Source: LMUY01 sp964235495 (GTDB lineage: Bacteria; Pseudomonadota; Alphaproteobacteria; Acetobacterales; Acetobacteraceae). From it: a stretch of DNA of 64,000 bases. This document shows, one piece after another, positions 55,430 through 64,000 of the stretch (position 1 is the first letter of the stretch; the number at the start of each line of letters is the position of its first letter). The notes beneath the pieces were generated by a model. It had not been told where the DNA came from and did no database searches. It was given only the letters and a program-made list of their open reading frames with translations. Location: the NCBI GenBank assembly GCA_964235495.1, contig CAXSAX010000016.1, positions 16,004 through 80,003 of the forward strand. The letters run 5' to 3'. The position numbers were made by a program, and so were the translations under genes.

Positions 55430-55747
55430 GTGCCGGCCTATGACTACGCCTGCGCCGCCTGCGGCCCGTTCACCGCCATCCGGCCGATGGCGGAGTATGC
55501 GCAGCCCCAGGACTGCCCCGGCTGCGGCCAGCCGACGCCGCGGGCGCTGCTGCGGGTGCCGGGCCTGGCCATGATGTCCGCCGGGCAGCGCACCGCCCAC
55601 GCCACCAACGAGCGCAGCGCGCATGCGCCCCGGCTGTCCTCGCCGGGTCAGCACCGCCCGGGATGCGGCTGCTGCAACCCGGCGAAGGCGAAGCCGGCGT
55701 TGGCCAAGTCGTTCCCCTCGCAGCGGCCCTGGATGATCAGCCACTAG
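55430..55747 (+). CDS. fmdB: FmdB-type zinc-ribbon protein
   Basis: 105 residues from GTG at 55430, three bases after fmdA. Zinc ribbon CAACGPF and CPGCGQ at the N-terminus, a second Cys cluster PGCGCCNP near the C-terminus. FmdB was named as a formamidase regulator; the biochemical role is not established. Confidence 0.88.
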   Translation: MPAYDYACAACGPFTAIRPMAEYAQPQDCPGCGQPTPRALLRVPGLAMMSAGQRTAHATNERSAHAPRLSSPGQHRPGCGCCNPAKAKPALAKSFPSQRPWMISH

Positions 55748-55781
55748 GCCGGGCACCCGGCGCTGGCTGCCGCCACGAGCT

Positions 55782-56084
55782 CTACTCAAGGAAGTCCGGC
55801 GTCAGCGCGTCCGCCACCTCCTCCTTCTTGCGTTGCGGCAGCAGCTTCATGGTGAGGATGAACGAGGACAGGCAGAGGCAGATGACGTTCTGTACAATGA
55901 TCGCCCACTGCATCAGCAGCAGCCCATAGACGAGCCAGGAGACGAAGCAGGCTACCGTGATCAGGTACATGCGCAGCGACACGCCGTCCGTGTTGCGGGA
56001 CCGGATGATGGTCCAGGCCTGCGGCACAAAGCTCACCATCGAGAGGGTCGCCGCGAACAGGCTCACGACCGTGATGGCGTTCAT
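55782..56084 (-). CDS. SemiSWEET-type sugar transporter
   Basis: 100 residues, three transmembrane helices with one PQ-loop (FVPQAWTIIRSRNTDGVSLRMY) and a pore Asn (MQWAIIVQNVICLC). SemiSWEETs form dimers that let sugars equilibrate across the inner membrane. Downstream of nothing obvious; convergent with fmdB. Confidence 0.88.
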   Translation of the reverse strand: MNAITVVSLFAATLSMVSFVPQAWTIIRSRNTDGVSLRMYLITVACFVSWLVYGLLLMQWAIIVQNVICLCLSSFILTMKLLPQRKKEEVADALTPDFLE

Positions 56085-56152
56085 GCCAGCGGCTCCGTGC
56101 GGCGGCGTGCCGGGTCAATGTCTGTCTTCACGCGCGTGCTCCTGCCTGGGCC

Positions 56153-57283
56153 TCAGCCTGCCGGCCCGATGTCCACCAGCTTGCCACCCTGCCAACCCAG
56201 CATGGTGAGCGGCATGTGCGCGTGGTTGTGGTCGTCCAGCGCGTAGGTGCCGCCCAGCGGCGAGGCCATGCTGGTTGTTTTCAGGGCCTCCTCGATGGCG
56301 GCCGGCTGGTCCGACCCTGCGCGGCGGATCGCGTCCACGATGAGGTAGGTGGCCTGGTAGGCGTAGAACGGCAGCTGGTTCGGGACTAGGCCGAACTTGT
56401 CCTCGTAGGCCTTGGCGAAGCTGCGAACGCCGGGCTTGTCGATGGCGGGAGAGAACATCGAGATCGTGGCCGCGTGGTCCAGGCCGCCGGCGGCTAAGAA
56501 GTGCTGCGAGACCGCCTTTGCCGCCGCCGGCAGGTCGAGCCGCCCAGTCAGCGGCACGCTGAGCCCCGTCGCCTCGTAGGCTTGCAGGAACGCGGCTTGC
56601 GAGGCGTTGAGGATCGGCACGACGTGGTCGGGCTTGAGCGCGGCGATCTGCTCGATGACGGGCGCCATGTCCGTCGTGCCGCGGGCGATGGTGATGCTGG
56701 TGGCGACGGCGAGCCCTGCCTCGCCGGCTGCCCTGGAGAAGCTCTGCGCATTCGCGTTGTTGAAATACGAGTCGTCGCTGACGAGCACGACCTGCTTGGC
56801 CCCTTGCGCCTTCAGCCAGGCCACCAGGGCCCGCTCGATGTCCAGCTCGGAGGGGATGATCTTGAACACGTAGGGATTGCCGCCGACGCCAGAGGCTTCC
56901 ACGAAGTCCTGCAGCGAGGAGATTTCGACCACCAACGGAATCTTGGCATCCTGCACTACGGGCATGATGGCGTGGGTCACGGCGGTCAGCAACGCGCCGA
57001 TGAGGACGGGCACGCGCTCCTGCTCGATCAAGCGGTGCACCGCGGCGATGCCGGCCGCGGGGCTGGACGCGTTGTCGCCGTAGAGCGCCTGGACCGGCCG
57101 GCCGAGCACGCCGCCCGCTTCGTTGATCTCTTGCAGCGCCAGCTCGATCCCATACTGCTCGCTTTGCCCCCGCAGGGCGTCGGGCCCGCTCAGGGTGGTG
57201 GTGACGCCGATGCGGACCGGCTCGGCCGCGCCAGCCGCGCCGGCGACAACGGCCATCGTGGCAAGCAGGGCGGCGAGTCGCAT
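56153..57283 (-). CDS. Branched-chain amino-acid-type ABC binding protein
   Basis: 376 residues from ATG at 57283 with a Sec signal peptide (cleavage near AGAAGAAEP). Type-I periplasmic-binding fold: IGVTTTLSGPDALRGQSEQYGIELALQEINEAGGV, PVLIGALLTAVTHAIMPVVQ and a C-terminal MPLTMLGWQGGKLV. No permease or ATPase genes adjoin it; the ligand is unknown. Divergent from rph. Confidence 0.88.
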   Translation of the reverse strand: MRLAALLATMAVVAGAAGAAEPVRIGVTTTLSGPDALRGQSEQYGIELALQEINEAGGVLGRPVQALYGDNASSPAAGIAAVHRLIEQERVPVLIGALLTAVTHAIMPVVQDAKIPLVVEISSLQDFVEASGVGGNPYVFKIIPSELDIERALVAWLKAQGAKQVVLVSDDSYFNNANAQSFSRAAGEAGLAVATSITIARGTTDMAPVIEQIAALKPDHVVPILNASQAAFLQAYEATGLSVPLTGRLDLPAAAKAVSQHFLAAGGLDHAATISMFSPAIDKPGVRSFAKAYEDKFGLVPNQLPFYAYQATYLIVDAIRRAGSDQPAAIEEALKTTSMASPLGGTYALDDHNHAHMPLTMLGWQGGKLVDIGPAG

Positions 57284-57416
57284 GGGGGCCCTCTGCGGCG
57301 GTGAGCGCCGGTTATCGCACAAAGCAGGCGTCGTCCCTAGGGGTCCCGATGCTGCAAGCTGGCGCGCGGCGTCCGTCGCCCGTAGGAAGGCGGCCAGCTT
57401 GCGAGGAACTTCCGCC

Positions 57417-58127
57417 ATGCGCCCATCCGGCCGCGCCCCCGACACCCTGCGCGACGTCAGCTTCACCCCCGGCTTCGCCCGGCACGCCGAAGGCTCCTGC
57501 ATCGTCCGCATGGGCGGCACGGAGGTGCTGTGCGCCGCCAGCGTGGAGGGCCGGGTGCCGCCGTTCCTGCGCGGCAAGGGGGAGGGCTGGGTCACCGCCG
57601 AATACGGCATGCTGCCCCGCGCCACCCACACAAGGGGGGACCGGGAGGCGGCGCGCGGCAAGCAGTCCGGCCGCACCCAGGAAATCCAGCGGCTGATCGG
57701 CCGCTCGCTGCGCGCCGTGGTGGACCGCAAGGCGCTGGGCGAGATGACCGTGACACTCGACTGCGACGTGCTGAACGCCGATGGCGGCACGCGCTGCGCC
57801 GCCATCACCGGGGCTTGGGTGGCGCTGAGCCTCGCGTTGCGCACGCTGGAGGCGAGCCGGGTGATTGCCCGCTCCCCCCTGCTGGGCCAGGTGGCCGCCG
57901 TGTCCTGCGGGCTGGTCGGCGGCGAGGCGGTGCTGGACCTCGACTATGCCGAGGATTCTGGCGCCGACGCGGATGCGAACTTCGTGCTGACGGAGGGCGG
58001 CATCGTCGAGATTCAGGGCACCGCCGAGCGCGCCCCGTTCAGCGATGGGCAGTTCGCCGAGCTGATGCGCCTGGCCCGGCACGGCACGGGGCAGCTCTAC
58101 GCCCTGCAACGCGCCGCCCTGGGATGA
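57417..58127 (+). CDS. rph: Ribonuclease PH
   Basis: 236 residues from ATG at 57417. RGKGEGWVTAEYGMLPRATHTR, RTQEIQRLIGRSLRAVVD and LNADGGTRCAAITGAW carry the phosphate and metal ligands. Trims tRNA 3' ends by phosphorolysis. In many alphaproteobacteria rph lies next to hrcA; here it is ~14 kb away but still paired with rdgB through an ATGA overlap. Confidence 0.96.
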   Translation: MRPSGRAPDTLRDVSFTPGFARHAEGSCIVRMGGTEVLCAASVEGRVPPFLRGKGEGWVTAEYGMLPRATHTRGDREAARGKQSGRTQEIQRLIGRSLRAVVDRKALGEMTVTLDCDVLNADGGTRCAAITGAWVALSLALRTLEASRVIARSPLLGQVAAVSCGLVGGEAVLDLDYAEDSGADADANFVLTEGGIVEIQGTAERAPFSDGQFAELMRLARHGTGQLYALQRAALG

Positions 58128-58753
58128 GGCGGCTGCCGCCGGGGGCGCGGTTGGTGCTGGCCAGCCACAACGCCGGCAAGCTGCGCGAGCTGGAGGCGCT
58201 GGTATCGCCGTTCGGGGTCGCGGTGCTGTCCGCCGGGTCGCTCGGCCTAGCGGAGCCGGAGGAGGATGCGCCGGACTTCGCCGGCAACGCCCGGCTGAAG
58301 GCTCAGGCCGCCGCAGGCGCCAGCGGGCTGCCATCGCTGGCCGACGATTCCGGCTTCTGCGTGGCGCGGCTGGCCGGTGCGCCCGGCGTGCTGTCGGCGC
58401 GCTGGGCCGGGCCGGGCAAGGACTTCGCCGCGGCAATGCAGCGCATCCACGCAGCGGCGGGCAGCGAGGGGCGTGCCTGGTTCGTGTGCGCCCTGTGCCT
58501 GGCCTGGCCCGGCGGCGGGACGGCGACCTTCCTAGGCCGGGTGGATGGCCGGACCTGCTGGCCGCCCCGCGGCGGCAACGGTTTCGGCTACGACCCGATG
58601 TTCGCGCCGGGCGGCAGCACGCGGAGCTACGGCGAGATGGACCCGGCCGCCAAGCACGCGGACAACCACCGCGCGCGGGCGTTCGGGGCGTTCAAGGCCG
58701 CTTGCCTCGGCGCCCCGGCCGCCGGCTCCTGCGGCCCGATTGCCGTGCCCTAG
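58124..58753 (+). CDS. rdgB: XTP/dITP diphosphatase (RdgB/HAM1)
   Basis: 209 residues. LASHNAGKLRELEAL, ADDSGFCVARLAGAPGVLSARWAG and GGNGFGYDPMF are the family motifs. Removes deaminated purine nucleotides from the pool. Its stop overlaps the convergent bactofilin stop by 4 bases. Confidence 0.95.
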   Translation: MRRLPPGARLVLASHNAGKLRELEALVSPFGVAVLSAGSLGLAEPEEDAPDFAGNARLKAQAAAGASGLPSLADDSGFCVARLAGAPGVLSARWAGPGKDFAAAMQRIHAAAGSEGRAWFVCALCLAWPGGGTATFLGRVDGRTCWPPRGGNGFGYDPMFAPGGSTRSYGEMDPAAKHADNHRARAFGAFKAACLGAPAAGSCGPIAVP

Positions 58754-59406
58754 CTCGCCGTGGCTGGCTCCGGCGTGGCCTTGGCGCCCTCCGTCAGCAT
58801 CTCGATGCGGCCGGTGATCTGGCCGCCATCCTCGACCTGGAGCCGGCGGCAGCGCGCCGTGCCCAGCACCTTGCCGGACGCGCGGACGATCAGGTTGCCG
58901 CGGGCGGTCAGCGTGCCGTCGATGGTGCCGGCCACCTCGGCGTCCTCCACCTCCACCTCGCCCTTGAACACGCCGCCGGGCGAGATCGACAGCTCGGTGG
59001 CGTGAATCATGCTCGCCTCCACGGTGCCCTCGACCACCAGGCGCTCGGCGTCCTGCACCGTGCCCTGGACGCTGATGCCGCGGCCGACCACCAGGGTCCG
59101 CCGATCCGTCGTCTCCCGTCCGGGAGCGCGGCCGGGAGCCGGACGTGGCGGCAGCGTGCCGGCGGGCGGCGGGGTGGCGGGGGGCCCAGGCGGCGTGCTC
59201 GGGATGGGGCTGGGGAACGGGATGCGGCCCATGGCGGGAATCTCCTTTGCTGGCGCGGGACGATAGGGAGGCACTCCAAGGCCGGTATCCGGCTTGGTGA
59301 CGGCCTGGATGGGCGGAACTGCTTCCTTGGCCATCGGTGCGGTGGCCGCGGGCTCGGCCGGAATCGTCTCCGTCTCGGTCCCATTCGGGTTGCGGCGTTT
59401 GAACAA
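58750..59406 (-). CDS. Bactofilin-family cytoskeletal protein
   Basis: 218 residues from TTG at 59406, eight bases after GGGGAGGG. A long Pro-rich disordered N-terminus (to ~100) precedes the DUF583 beta-helix (VVGRGISVQGTVQDAERLVVEG, GTIDGTLTARGNLIV and DGGQITGRIEM). Bactofilins polymerise without nucleotide and organise shape, stalk or wall enzymes. Downstream of the EI24 protein. Confidence 0.9.
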   Translation of the reverse strand: MFKRRNPNGTETETIPAEPAATAPMAKEAVPPIQAVTKPDTGLGVPPYRPAPAKEIPAMGRIPFPSPIPSTPPGPPATPPPAGTLPPRPAPGRAPGRETTDRRTLVVGRGISVQGTVQDAERLVVEGTVEASMIHATELSISPGGVFKGEVEVEDAEVAGTIDGTLTARGNLIVRASGKVLGTARCRRLQVEDGGQITGRIEMLTEGAKATPEPATAS

Positions 59407-59499
59407 CGGTAAGCCCTCCCCGTGATTTCGCCGGTAAAATCATCCGGCGCTCGTATTCGGCAGGGCCTACCATCCGTTCAGCGCCGGAACAACCCGAAA

Positions 59500-60168
59500 T
59501 CAGGCCGCCGCCGCCCGCAGCAGGACGCGATTCAGCACATGCACCATGGCGGCCGTGCCCACGATCGGCACCAGCAGGTTCACCCCGGGGACCGCCGCCG
59601 CCGCCGCCAGCAGGATGCCCGGCAGCAGCACCGCGCCCCGGCGGCCACGATACAGCGCGTGCGCGTCGAGTCGGCCCATCCGCCGCATGGCCACCGCCAC
59701 GAACAGCCCGCGGCCGATCGCCCAGCCGCTGACCAGCAGCGCCAGCGCCAGGCCCACGCCCGGCAGCAGCAGCGCCAGCAGCAGCGCCACCGCGTTCAGC
59801 GCCAGCACTCCGCCCGCCAGCGCCAGGCCGTCCCATAGCTGCGCTGCCAGGGCCGCCGGGCGCGGCGGCGGCAGCCCCGGGTAGTGCCGCCGGTCCACCG
59901 CCTGCGCGATGCGGTCGATGTACAGCGTCGAGATCAGCAGCACCGTCGGCAGGAACAGCCAGACGGCCAGCAGCGCCACCCCCGCCGTGCCGATCAGGGC
60001 GGCGAGCCAGGCCGGCCAGTGCAGGGCGGCCAGCGCCGCGCCCACGCCCCAGAAGCTGCCCAGCAGCAGCAGCGCGTAGGCCAGCAGCGCCAAGCCGATG
60101 CTGCGCGCCAGCACGCCGAACCAGGCGGGGTCGTCGAGCTGGCCGAGGGCGAGCAGCAAGGCTGTCAT
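59500..60168 (-). CDS. EI24-domain membrane protein
   Basis: 222 residues from ATG at 60168, about six hydrophobic segments rich in Leu and Ala. LFLPTVLLISTLYIDRIAQAVDRRHYPGLPPP is typical of EI24/CysZ-like alphaproteobacterial proteins. CysZ moves sulphate, but this distant branch has no established substrate. Confidence 0.78.
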   Translation of the reverse strand: MTALLLALGQLDDPAWFGVLARSIGLALLAYALLLLGSFWGVGAALAALHWPAWLAALIGTAGVALLAVWLFLPTVLLISTLYIDRIAQAVDRRHYPGLPPPRPAALAAQLWDGLALAGGVLALNAVALLLALLLPGVGLALALLVSGWAIGRGLFVAVAMRRMGRLDAHALYRGRRGAVLLPGILLAAAAAVPGVNLLVPIVGTAAMVHVLNRVLLRAAAA

Positions 60169-60252
60169 GATGTTTGCTCGGCTGTCACGGCGTTTGCTCC
60201 GGCGGTGGGGCGGTGATAGGCGGCGCTGCACCGCGTCGGATGGACCCTTAGC

Positions 60253-61254
60253 ATGAGCGCCTCTGCCCCAACCCCCCAGTTCGACATCCTGGGCATCGGC
60301 AACGCCATCGTGGACGTGGTCTCGCCGGCGGATGACGCGTTCCTGTCCCGCCACGGCATGCGCAAGGGCGGCATGACGCTGATCGACCCGGCGACGGCCG
60401 ATGCGCTGTACCGCGCGATGCCGCCGGGTGCGGAGAGCAGCGGCGGCTCGGTCGCCAACACCTGCGCCGTCGCCGCCGGGCTGGGCGCGCGGGTCGCCTA
60501 TCTCGGCATGGTGGCAGAGGACGCCCTGGGCCGCGCCTTCCGGGAGGATATCGCCGCCGCCGGCGTGCATTGCCCCTCGCAGCCGCTGCGGGGCGGGGAG
60601 GCCACCGCGCGCTGCTTGATCCTGGTCACGCCGGACGGGCAGCGCACCATGAACACCTATCTCGGCGCCTGCGTGGCGTTCGGCGAGGCCGACCTGGACC
60701 CGGCGCTGATCGCCCAGTCGGCCGTGCTCTACCTGGAGGGCTACCTGTTCGACCCTCCGGAGGCGCAGGCCGCGTTCCGCGCCGCCGCCGCCGCCGCGCA
60801 CCGGGCGGGGCGGCAGGTGGCGCTCTCCCTGTCGGACGCGTTCTGCGTGGACCGCCACAGGCCAGCGTTCCGCGAGTTCGTGTCGCGCGAGGTGGACATC
60901 CTGTTCGCCAACGAGGCGGAGGTGGCCAGCCTGTATCAGGTGGAGGATTTCGCCGCCGCTGCCGCCGCCGCCCGGGCCGAGGTGGGCCTGGCGGTGCTGA
61001 CCCGCGGCGCGGCCGGCAGCACCATCCTGCGCGGCGAGCAGCGGATCGACGCGGCGGCGGAGCCGGCCGTGGTGGTGGACACCACGGGCGCCGGGGACGC
61101 GTACGCCGCCGGGTTCCTGGCGGCCTACACGGCGGGCCGCAGCCTGGCGGCGTGCGCCCGGCTGGGCAGCCTGGCGGCGGCGGAGGTCATCAGCCATTAC
61201 GGCGCCCGCCCGGCCAGCGACCTGCGGGCCATCGCGGCTTCCGTCACGGACTGA
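60253..61254 (+). CDS. PfkB-family carbohydrate/nucleoside kinase
   Basis: 333 residues. N-terminal ILGIGNAIVDVVSP, GGSVANTCAVAAGLG and the PfkB ATP/catalytic motif DTTGAGDAYAAGFLAAYTAG. The N-terminus and length are closest to adenosine-kinase-like members common in alphaproteobacteria; ribose or inosine are also possible substrates. Divergent from the EI24 gene. Confidence 0.87.
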   Translation: MSASAPTPQFDILGIGNAIVDVVSPADDAFLSRHGMRKGGMTLIDPATADALYRAMPPGAESSGGSVANTCAVAAGLGARVAYLGMVAEDALGRAFREDIAAAGVHCPSQPLRGGEATARCLILVTPDGQRTMNTYLGACVAFGEADLDPALIAQSAVLYLEGYLFDPPEAQAAFRAAAAAAHRAGRQVALSLSDAFCVDRHRPAFREFVSREVDILFANEAEVASLYQVEDFAAAAAAARAEVGLAVLTRGAAGSTILRGEQRIDAAAEPAVVVDTTGAGDAYAAGFLAAYTAGRSLAACARLGSLAAAEVISHYGARPASDLRAIAASVTD

Positions 61255-61308
61255 AACTCCCGGCGAGGCCCGCTCGTTCAGGCGGCTCACCTTGGATGGG
61301 AGTTCCCG

Positions 61309-61764
61309 ATGCGGAGAGCATTGCTGCTGGCGGCGTCCGGCTTGGCCCTGACTGTGACTGCCCACGCGCAGAAGCCGGCCCCGGACATCCGCCCCGGCCA
61401 CGAGCCCGGCGTCGGCGACTCGCTGCCGCTGTCCGGCAACGCCAGCAACATCGCCCCCGGCGACACCCGCTCCGTCATCGCGCCGACCCTGCCGCGGCCG
61501 GCGGGCGGGCCGAACCAGTCGATCGCCAGCCTGCTGGGCGAGGCGCAGAAGGCGCTCGCCGCCCGCAAGACCGGGCTGGCCGAGGAGTCGCTGGAGCGGG
61601 CGGAGACGGCGATGCTGCAACGCTCCGTGCCGCAGGACCAGGCCGCGACGCCCGACCAGGCGCCGGACGTGCTCAAGGTGCAGGCCGCGCGCACCGCCCT
61701 GGCGCATCACGACATGGCGGCGGCGAAGCAGGCCGTGGCGGAGGCGATGGCGGCTGGCCGCTAG
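61309..61764 (+). CDS. Exported hypothetical protein
   Basis: 151 residues with a Sec signal (cleavage after VTAHA). A Pro/Gly-rich segment (to ~75) is followed by two amphipathic helices (LLGEAQKALAARKTGLAEESLERAETAML and LAHHDMAAAKQAVAEAMAAGR) resembling a short helical-repeat unit. Probably periplasmic; function unknown. Confidence 0.7.
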   Translation: MRRALLLAASGLALTVTAHAQKPAPDIRPGHEPGVGDSLPLSGNASNIAPGDTRSVIAPTLPRPAGGPNQSIASLLGEAQKALAARKTGLAEESLERAETAMLQRSVPQDQAATPDQAPDVLKVQAARTALAHHDMAAAKQAVAEAMAAGR

Positions 61765-61890
61765 GCTGCCGCCGCGCCGTTCGGCTTGCGGATCGGTTTG
61801 CGGCTCGCATTCCGCAGCACAGCGTCCTATGTGTGCGCCTGCAACATAAAACAGGCGAGGCGGCCCGACCGGCGCGCCCGGCAAGCACCC

Positions 61891-63720
61891 ATGGACATCA
61901 GAAACATCGCCATCATCGCCCACGTAGACCACGGCAAGACCACGCTGGTGGACCAGTTGCTGCGCCAGTCCGGCGCGTTCCGCGAGCACCAGCAGGTGGC
62001 CGAGCGCGCGCTGGACCGCAACGACCTGGAGAAGGAGCGCGGCATCACCATCCTGGCCAAGGTCGCCAGCGTGGAGTGGAAAGGCACCCGCATCAACATC
62101 GTGGACACCCCGGGCCACGCCGATTTCGGCGGCGAGGTGGAGCGCATCCTCAACATGGTCGATGGCGCGATCGTGCTGGTCGATGCCGCCGAGGGCGTGC
62201 TGCCGCAGACCAAGTTCGTGGTCGGCAAGGCGCTGGCGCAGGGTATCAAGCCCATCGTGGTGGTCAACAAGGTGGACCGCCAGGACGCCCGCGCCGACGA
62301 GGTGCACACGGAGGTGTTCGACCTGTTCGCCGCCCTGGGCGCCACGGACGAGCAGCTGGACTTCCCCATGCTGTACGCCTCCGGCCGCCAGGGCTGGGCG
62401 GACGAGGAGTTGGAGGGTGCCCGCAAGGATCTCTCGCCGATGTTCGACCTGGTGCTGCGCCACGTGCCGGCGCCGACGCTGGACCCGGACGCGCCGTTCG
62501 CCATGGTCGCCTCCATCCTCGACTACGACAACTTCCTCGGCCGGGTGCTGACCGGGCGGGTGGAGCAGGGCACGGCGCGGCTGAACATGCCGCTCAAGGT
62601 GCTGCGCTCGGACGGCTCCGTGGTGGAGACGGGGCGGCTGACCAAGCTGATGAGCTTCCGCGGGCTGGACCGGGTGGCGGTGGACATGGTGGTGGCCGGC
62701 GACATCATCGCGGTGGCCGGGCTGACCGACGCCACGGTGCCGGACACGGTGGGCGCGCCCGACCTGGCCGAGCCGCTGCACGCCACCCCGATCGACCCGC
62801 CGACCCTGGCGATGACGTTCCGGGTGAATGACGGCCCGCTGGGCGGGCGCGAGGGCAAGAAGGTGACTTCGCGCCAGATTCGTGACCGGCTGCTGCGGGA
62901 GTCGGAGGGCAACGTCGCCATCAAGATCACCGAGAGCAACGAGAGCGAGGCGTTCGAGGTGGCCGGCCGCGGCGAGCTGCAATTGGGCGTGCTGATCGAA
63001 ACCATGCGGCGCGAGGGCTTCGAGCTGACCATCGGCCGCCCCCGGGTGCTGACCCGCAAGAACGAGGCGACCGGCGAGCGCGAGGAGCCGATGGAGGAGG
63101 TGCTGGTCGACGTGGACGAGCCCTATTCCGGCGTGGTGGTAGAGAAGATGAGCCGCCGCAAGGGCGTGATGCAGGACATGAGGCCGTCCGGCGGCGGCAA
63201 GGTGCGGCTCACCTTCCACATCCCGTCGCGCGGCCTGATCGGCTATCACGGCGAGTTCCTGACCGACACGCGCGGCTCCGGCGTGATGAACCGGCTGTTC
63301 TCCGGCTACGGCGCCTGGGCCGGGCCGATGGAGGGGCGGCGCAACGGCTCGCTGATCTCCACCGAGGGCGGCGAGGCGATCCACTACGCGCTGTGGTACC
63401 TGCAGGAGCGCGGCACGCTGTTCGTCAACCCCGGCGACAAGGTGTACGAGGGGCTCATCCTGGGCGAGCATTCGCGCGAGAGCGACCTCGACGTGAACCC
63501 GATCAAGGAAAAGAAGCTGACCAACGTCCGCGCCTCCGGCAAGGACGACGCGATGCTGCTGATCCCGCCGCGCCGCATGTCGCTGGAGCAGGCGATCTCG
63601 TACATCGAGGATGACGAGCTGGTGGAGGTGACGCCCGCCGCCATCCGGCTGCGCAAGCGCCACCTGGACCCGCACGAGCGCAAGAAGGCCGGCCGGCAGG
63701 CGGACTCCGCTGCCGCCTGA
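61891..63720 (+). CDS. typA: Ribosome-associated GTPase TypA/BipA
   Basis: 609 residues from ATG at 61891. G1 AHVDHGKTTLVD, G3 DTPGHADFGGEVER, G4 NKVDR, then translation-factor domains II-III and the BipA-specific C-terminal domain (SRGLIGYHGEFLTDTRGSGVMN). Acts on 50S assembly and low-temperature growth. 126 bases upstream contain no clear promoter. Confidence 0.97.
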   Translation: MDIRNIAIIAHVDHGKTTLVDQLLRQSGAFREHQQVAERALDRNDLEKERGITILAKVASVEWKGTRINIVDTPGHADFGGEVERILNMVDGAIVLVDAAEGVLPQTKFVVGKALAQGIKPIVVVNKVDRQDARADEVHTEVFDLFAALGATDEQLDFPMLYASGRQGWADEELEGARKDLSPMFDLVLRHVPAPTLDPDAPFAMVASILDYDNFLGRVLTGRVEQGTARLNMPLKVLRSDGSVVETGRLTKLMSFRGLDRVAVDMVVAGDIIAVAGLTDATVPDTVGAPDLAEPLHATPIDPPTLAMTFRVNDGPLGGREGKKVTSRQIRDRLLRESEGNVAIKITESNESEAFEVAGRGELQLGVLIETMRREGFELTIGRPRVLTRKNEATGEREEPMEEVLVDVDEPYSGVVVEKMSRRKGVMQDMRPSGGGKVRLTFHIPSRGLIGYHGEFLTDTRGSGVMNRLFSGYGAWAGPMEGRRNGSLISTEGGEAIHYALWYLQERGTLFVNPGDKVYEGLILGEHSRESDLDVNPIKEKKLTNVRASGKDDAMLLIPPRRMSLEQAISYIEDDELVEVTPAAIRLRKRHLDPHERKKAGRQADSAAA

Positions 63721-63759
63721 AGCTGCGAGCGCCGCGCCGGCGCGCGGGTGGGGCGGACG

Positions 63760-64000
63760 CTATCCCGAGTCGCTGAACGCCTGCGCGGCGCCGGGCACGC
63801 CCAGCCTGGGGCGGGGCGGCCTGGGGGCGTCCAGCCTGGGGGTGCCGGGCGGCAGGTGGCGCATCAGTTCGGCGTCCGACATGTGGGCGTAGTCCGGCTG
63901 CGGCGGCTCGGGGCGCTCCGCCGCCCAGGTGCGCAGCGGCGGCAGGCTCGCCGCCGTGCCGGGCGGCGCGGCGGCCCAGGCGGCCAGGGCGGCCACGTCG
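63760..64000 (-). CDS. C-terminal fragment of an unknown protein, runs off the edge
   Basis: The last ~80 codons of a reverse-strand frame that is still open at the window end. Pro/Ala/Arg-rich with QPDYAHMSDAELMRHLPPGTPRLD, then a low-complexity Pro/Arg tail. Convergent with typA. Too little is visible to identify it. Confidence 0.5.
   Translation of the reverse strand, partial: DVAALAAWAAAPPGTAASLPPLRTWAAERPEPPQPDYAHMSDAELMRHLPPGTPRLDAPRPPRPRLGVPGAAQAFSDSG

Noticed and set aside
59500..63675. Very long reverse frame across typA and the kinase gene
   Set aside because: It is the antisense shadow of GC-rich genes; only the last 223 codons (EI24 protein) have domain support.

Overview
The window is GC-rich and densely coded. 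It carries core alphaproteobacterial gene blocks: hrcA-grpE-dnaK-dnaJ-dapB, cvpA-purF, rpsF-rpsR-rplI, yfgM-bamB-der, bluB, accA and rph-rdgB. Several small lipoproteins, the EAL-like pair and the DUF proteins resemble families I associate with Acetobacteraceae (Rhodospirillales). That family is my best guess; I cannot name a species. Many starts are GTG or TTG, and neighbouring genes often overlap by 4 nt (ATGA or GTGA).

Left edge (1-2100). This is the only clearly anomalous part. A visibly AT-richer segment carries a reverse-strand gene ending in a lambda-endolysin-like (GH104-type) domain that runs off the window. It abuts a 5'-truncated Opp/Dpp-type ABC permease. A second AT-rich insert with one small, possibly exported protein follows, and then a second, internally deleted remnant of the same permease type.

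Centre-left (2.1-30 kb). In order: a transglutaminase-like protein and YgfZ; a coupled GT9-GT4-asparagine-synthetase cluster followed by a dihydroorotase; yfgM-bamB-der; DUF5872-DUF3140; an MFS carrier; cvpA-purF-SDR; a DUF3830 protein, a DUF2171 protein and a CFA synthase; the S6-S18-L9 operon with a structured leader; fabD; a lipoprotein; a DUF892 protein; nadE; bluB; a decayed stretch of about 0.75 kb; accA; a lipoprotein, a MAPEG-like membrane protein and a DHA2-type MFS exporter.

Centre (30-45 kb). After a GNAT acetyltransferase, a tight reverse-strand operon encodes two degenerate EAL-like paralogues, an ABC-2 exporter (ATPase plus permease), a histidine phosphatase, a tiny Cys-containing ORF and an MFS exporter. 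A metallophosphatase and the heat-shock operon follow. dapB in that operon appears to start at CTG. Next come a small tetratricopeptide-like protein and a His-rich PadR regulator.

Right (45-64 kb). A hybrid histidine kinase whose sensor half is an NCS1-type nucleobase transporter, and its LuxR-type response regulator, lie divergent from urtABCDE-fmdA-fmdB (urea or short-chain amide uptake and formamidase). A perfect inverted repeat sits between the two units. The rest is a SemiSWEET, a branched-chain-amino-acid-type binding protein, rph-rdgB, a bactofilin, an EI24 membrane protein, a PfkB-family sugar/nucleoside kinase, an exported hypothetical protein, typA and a C-terminal fragment at the edge.
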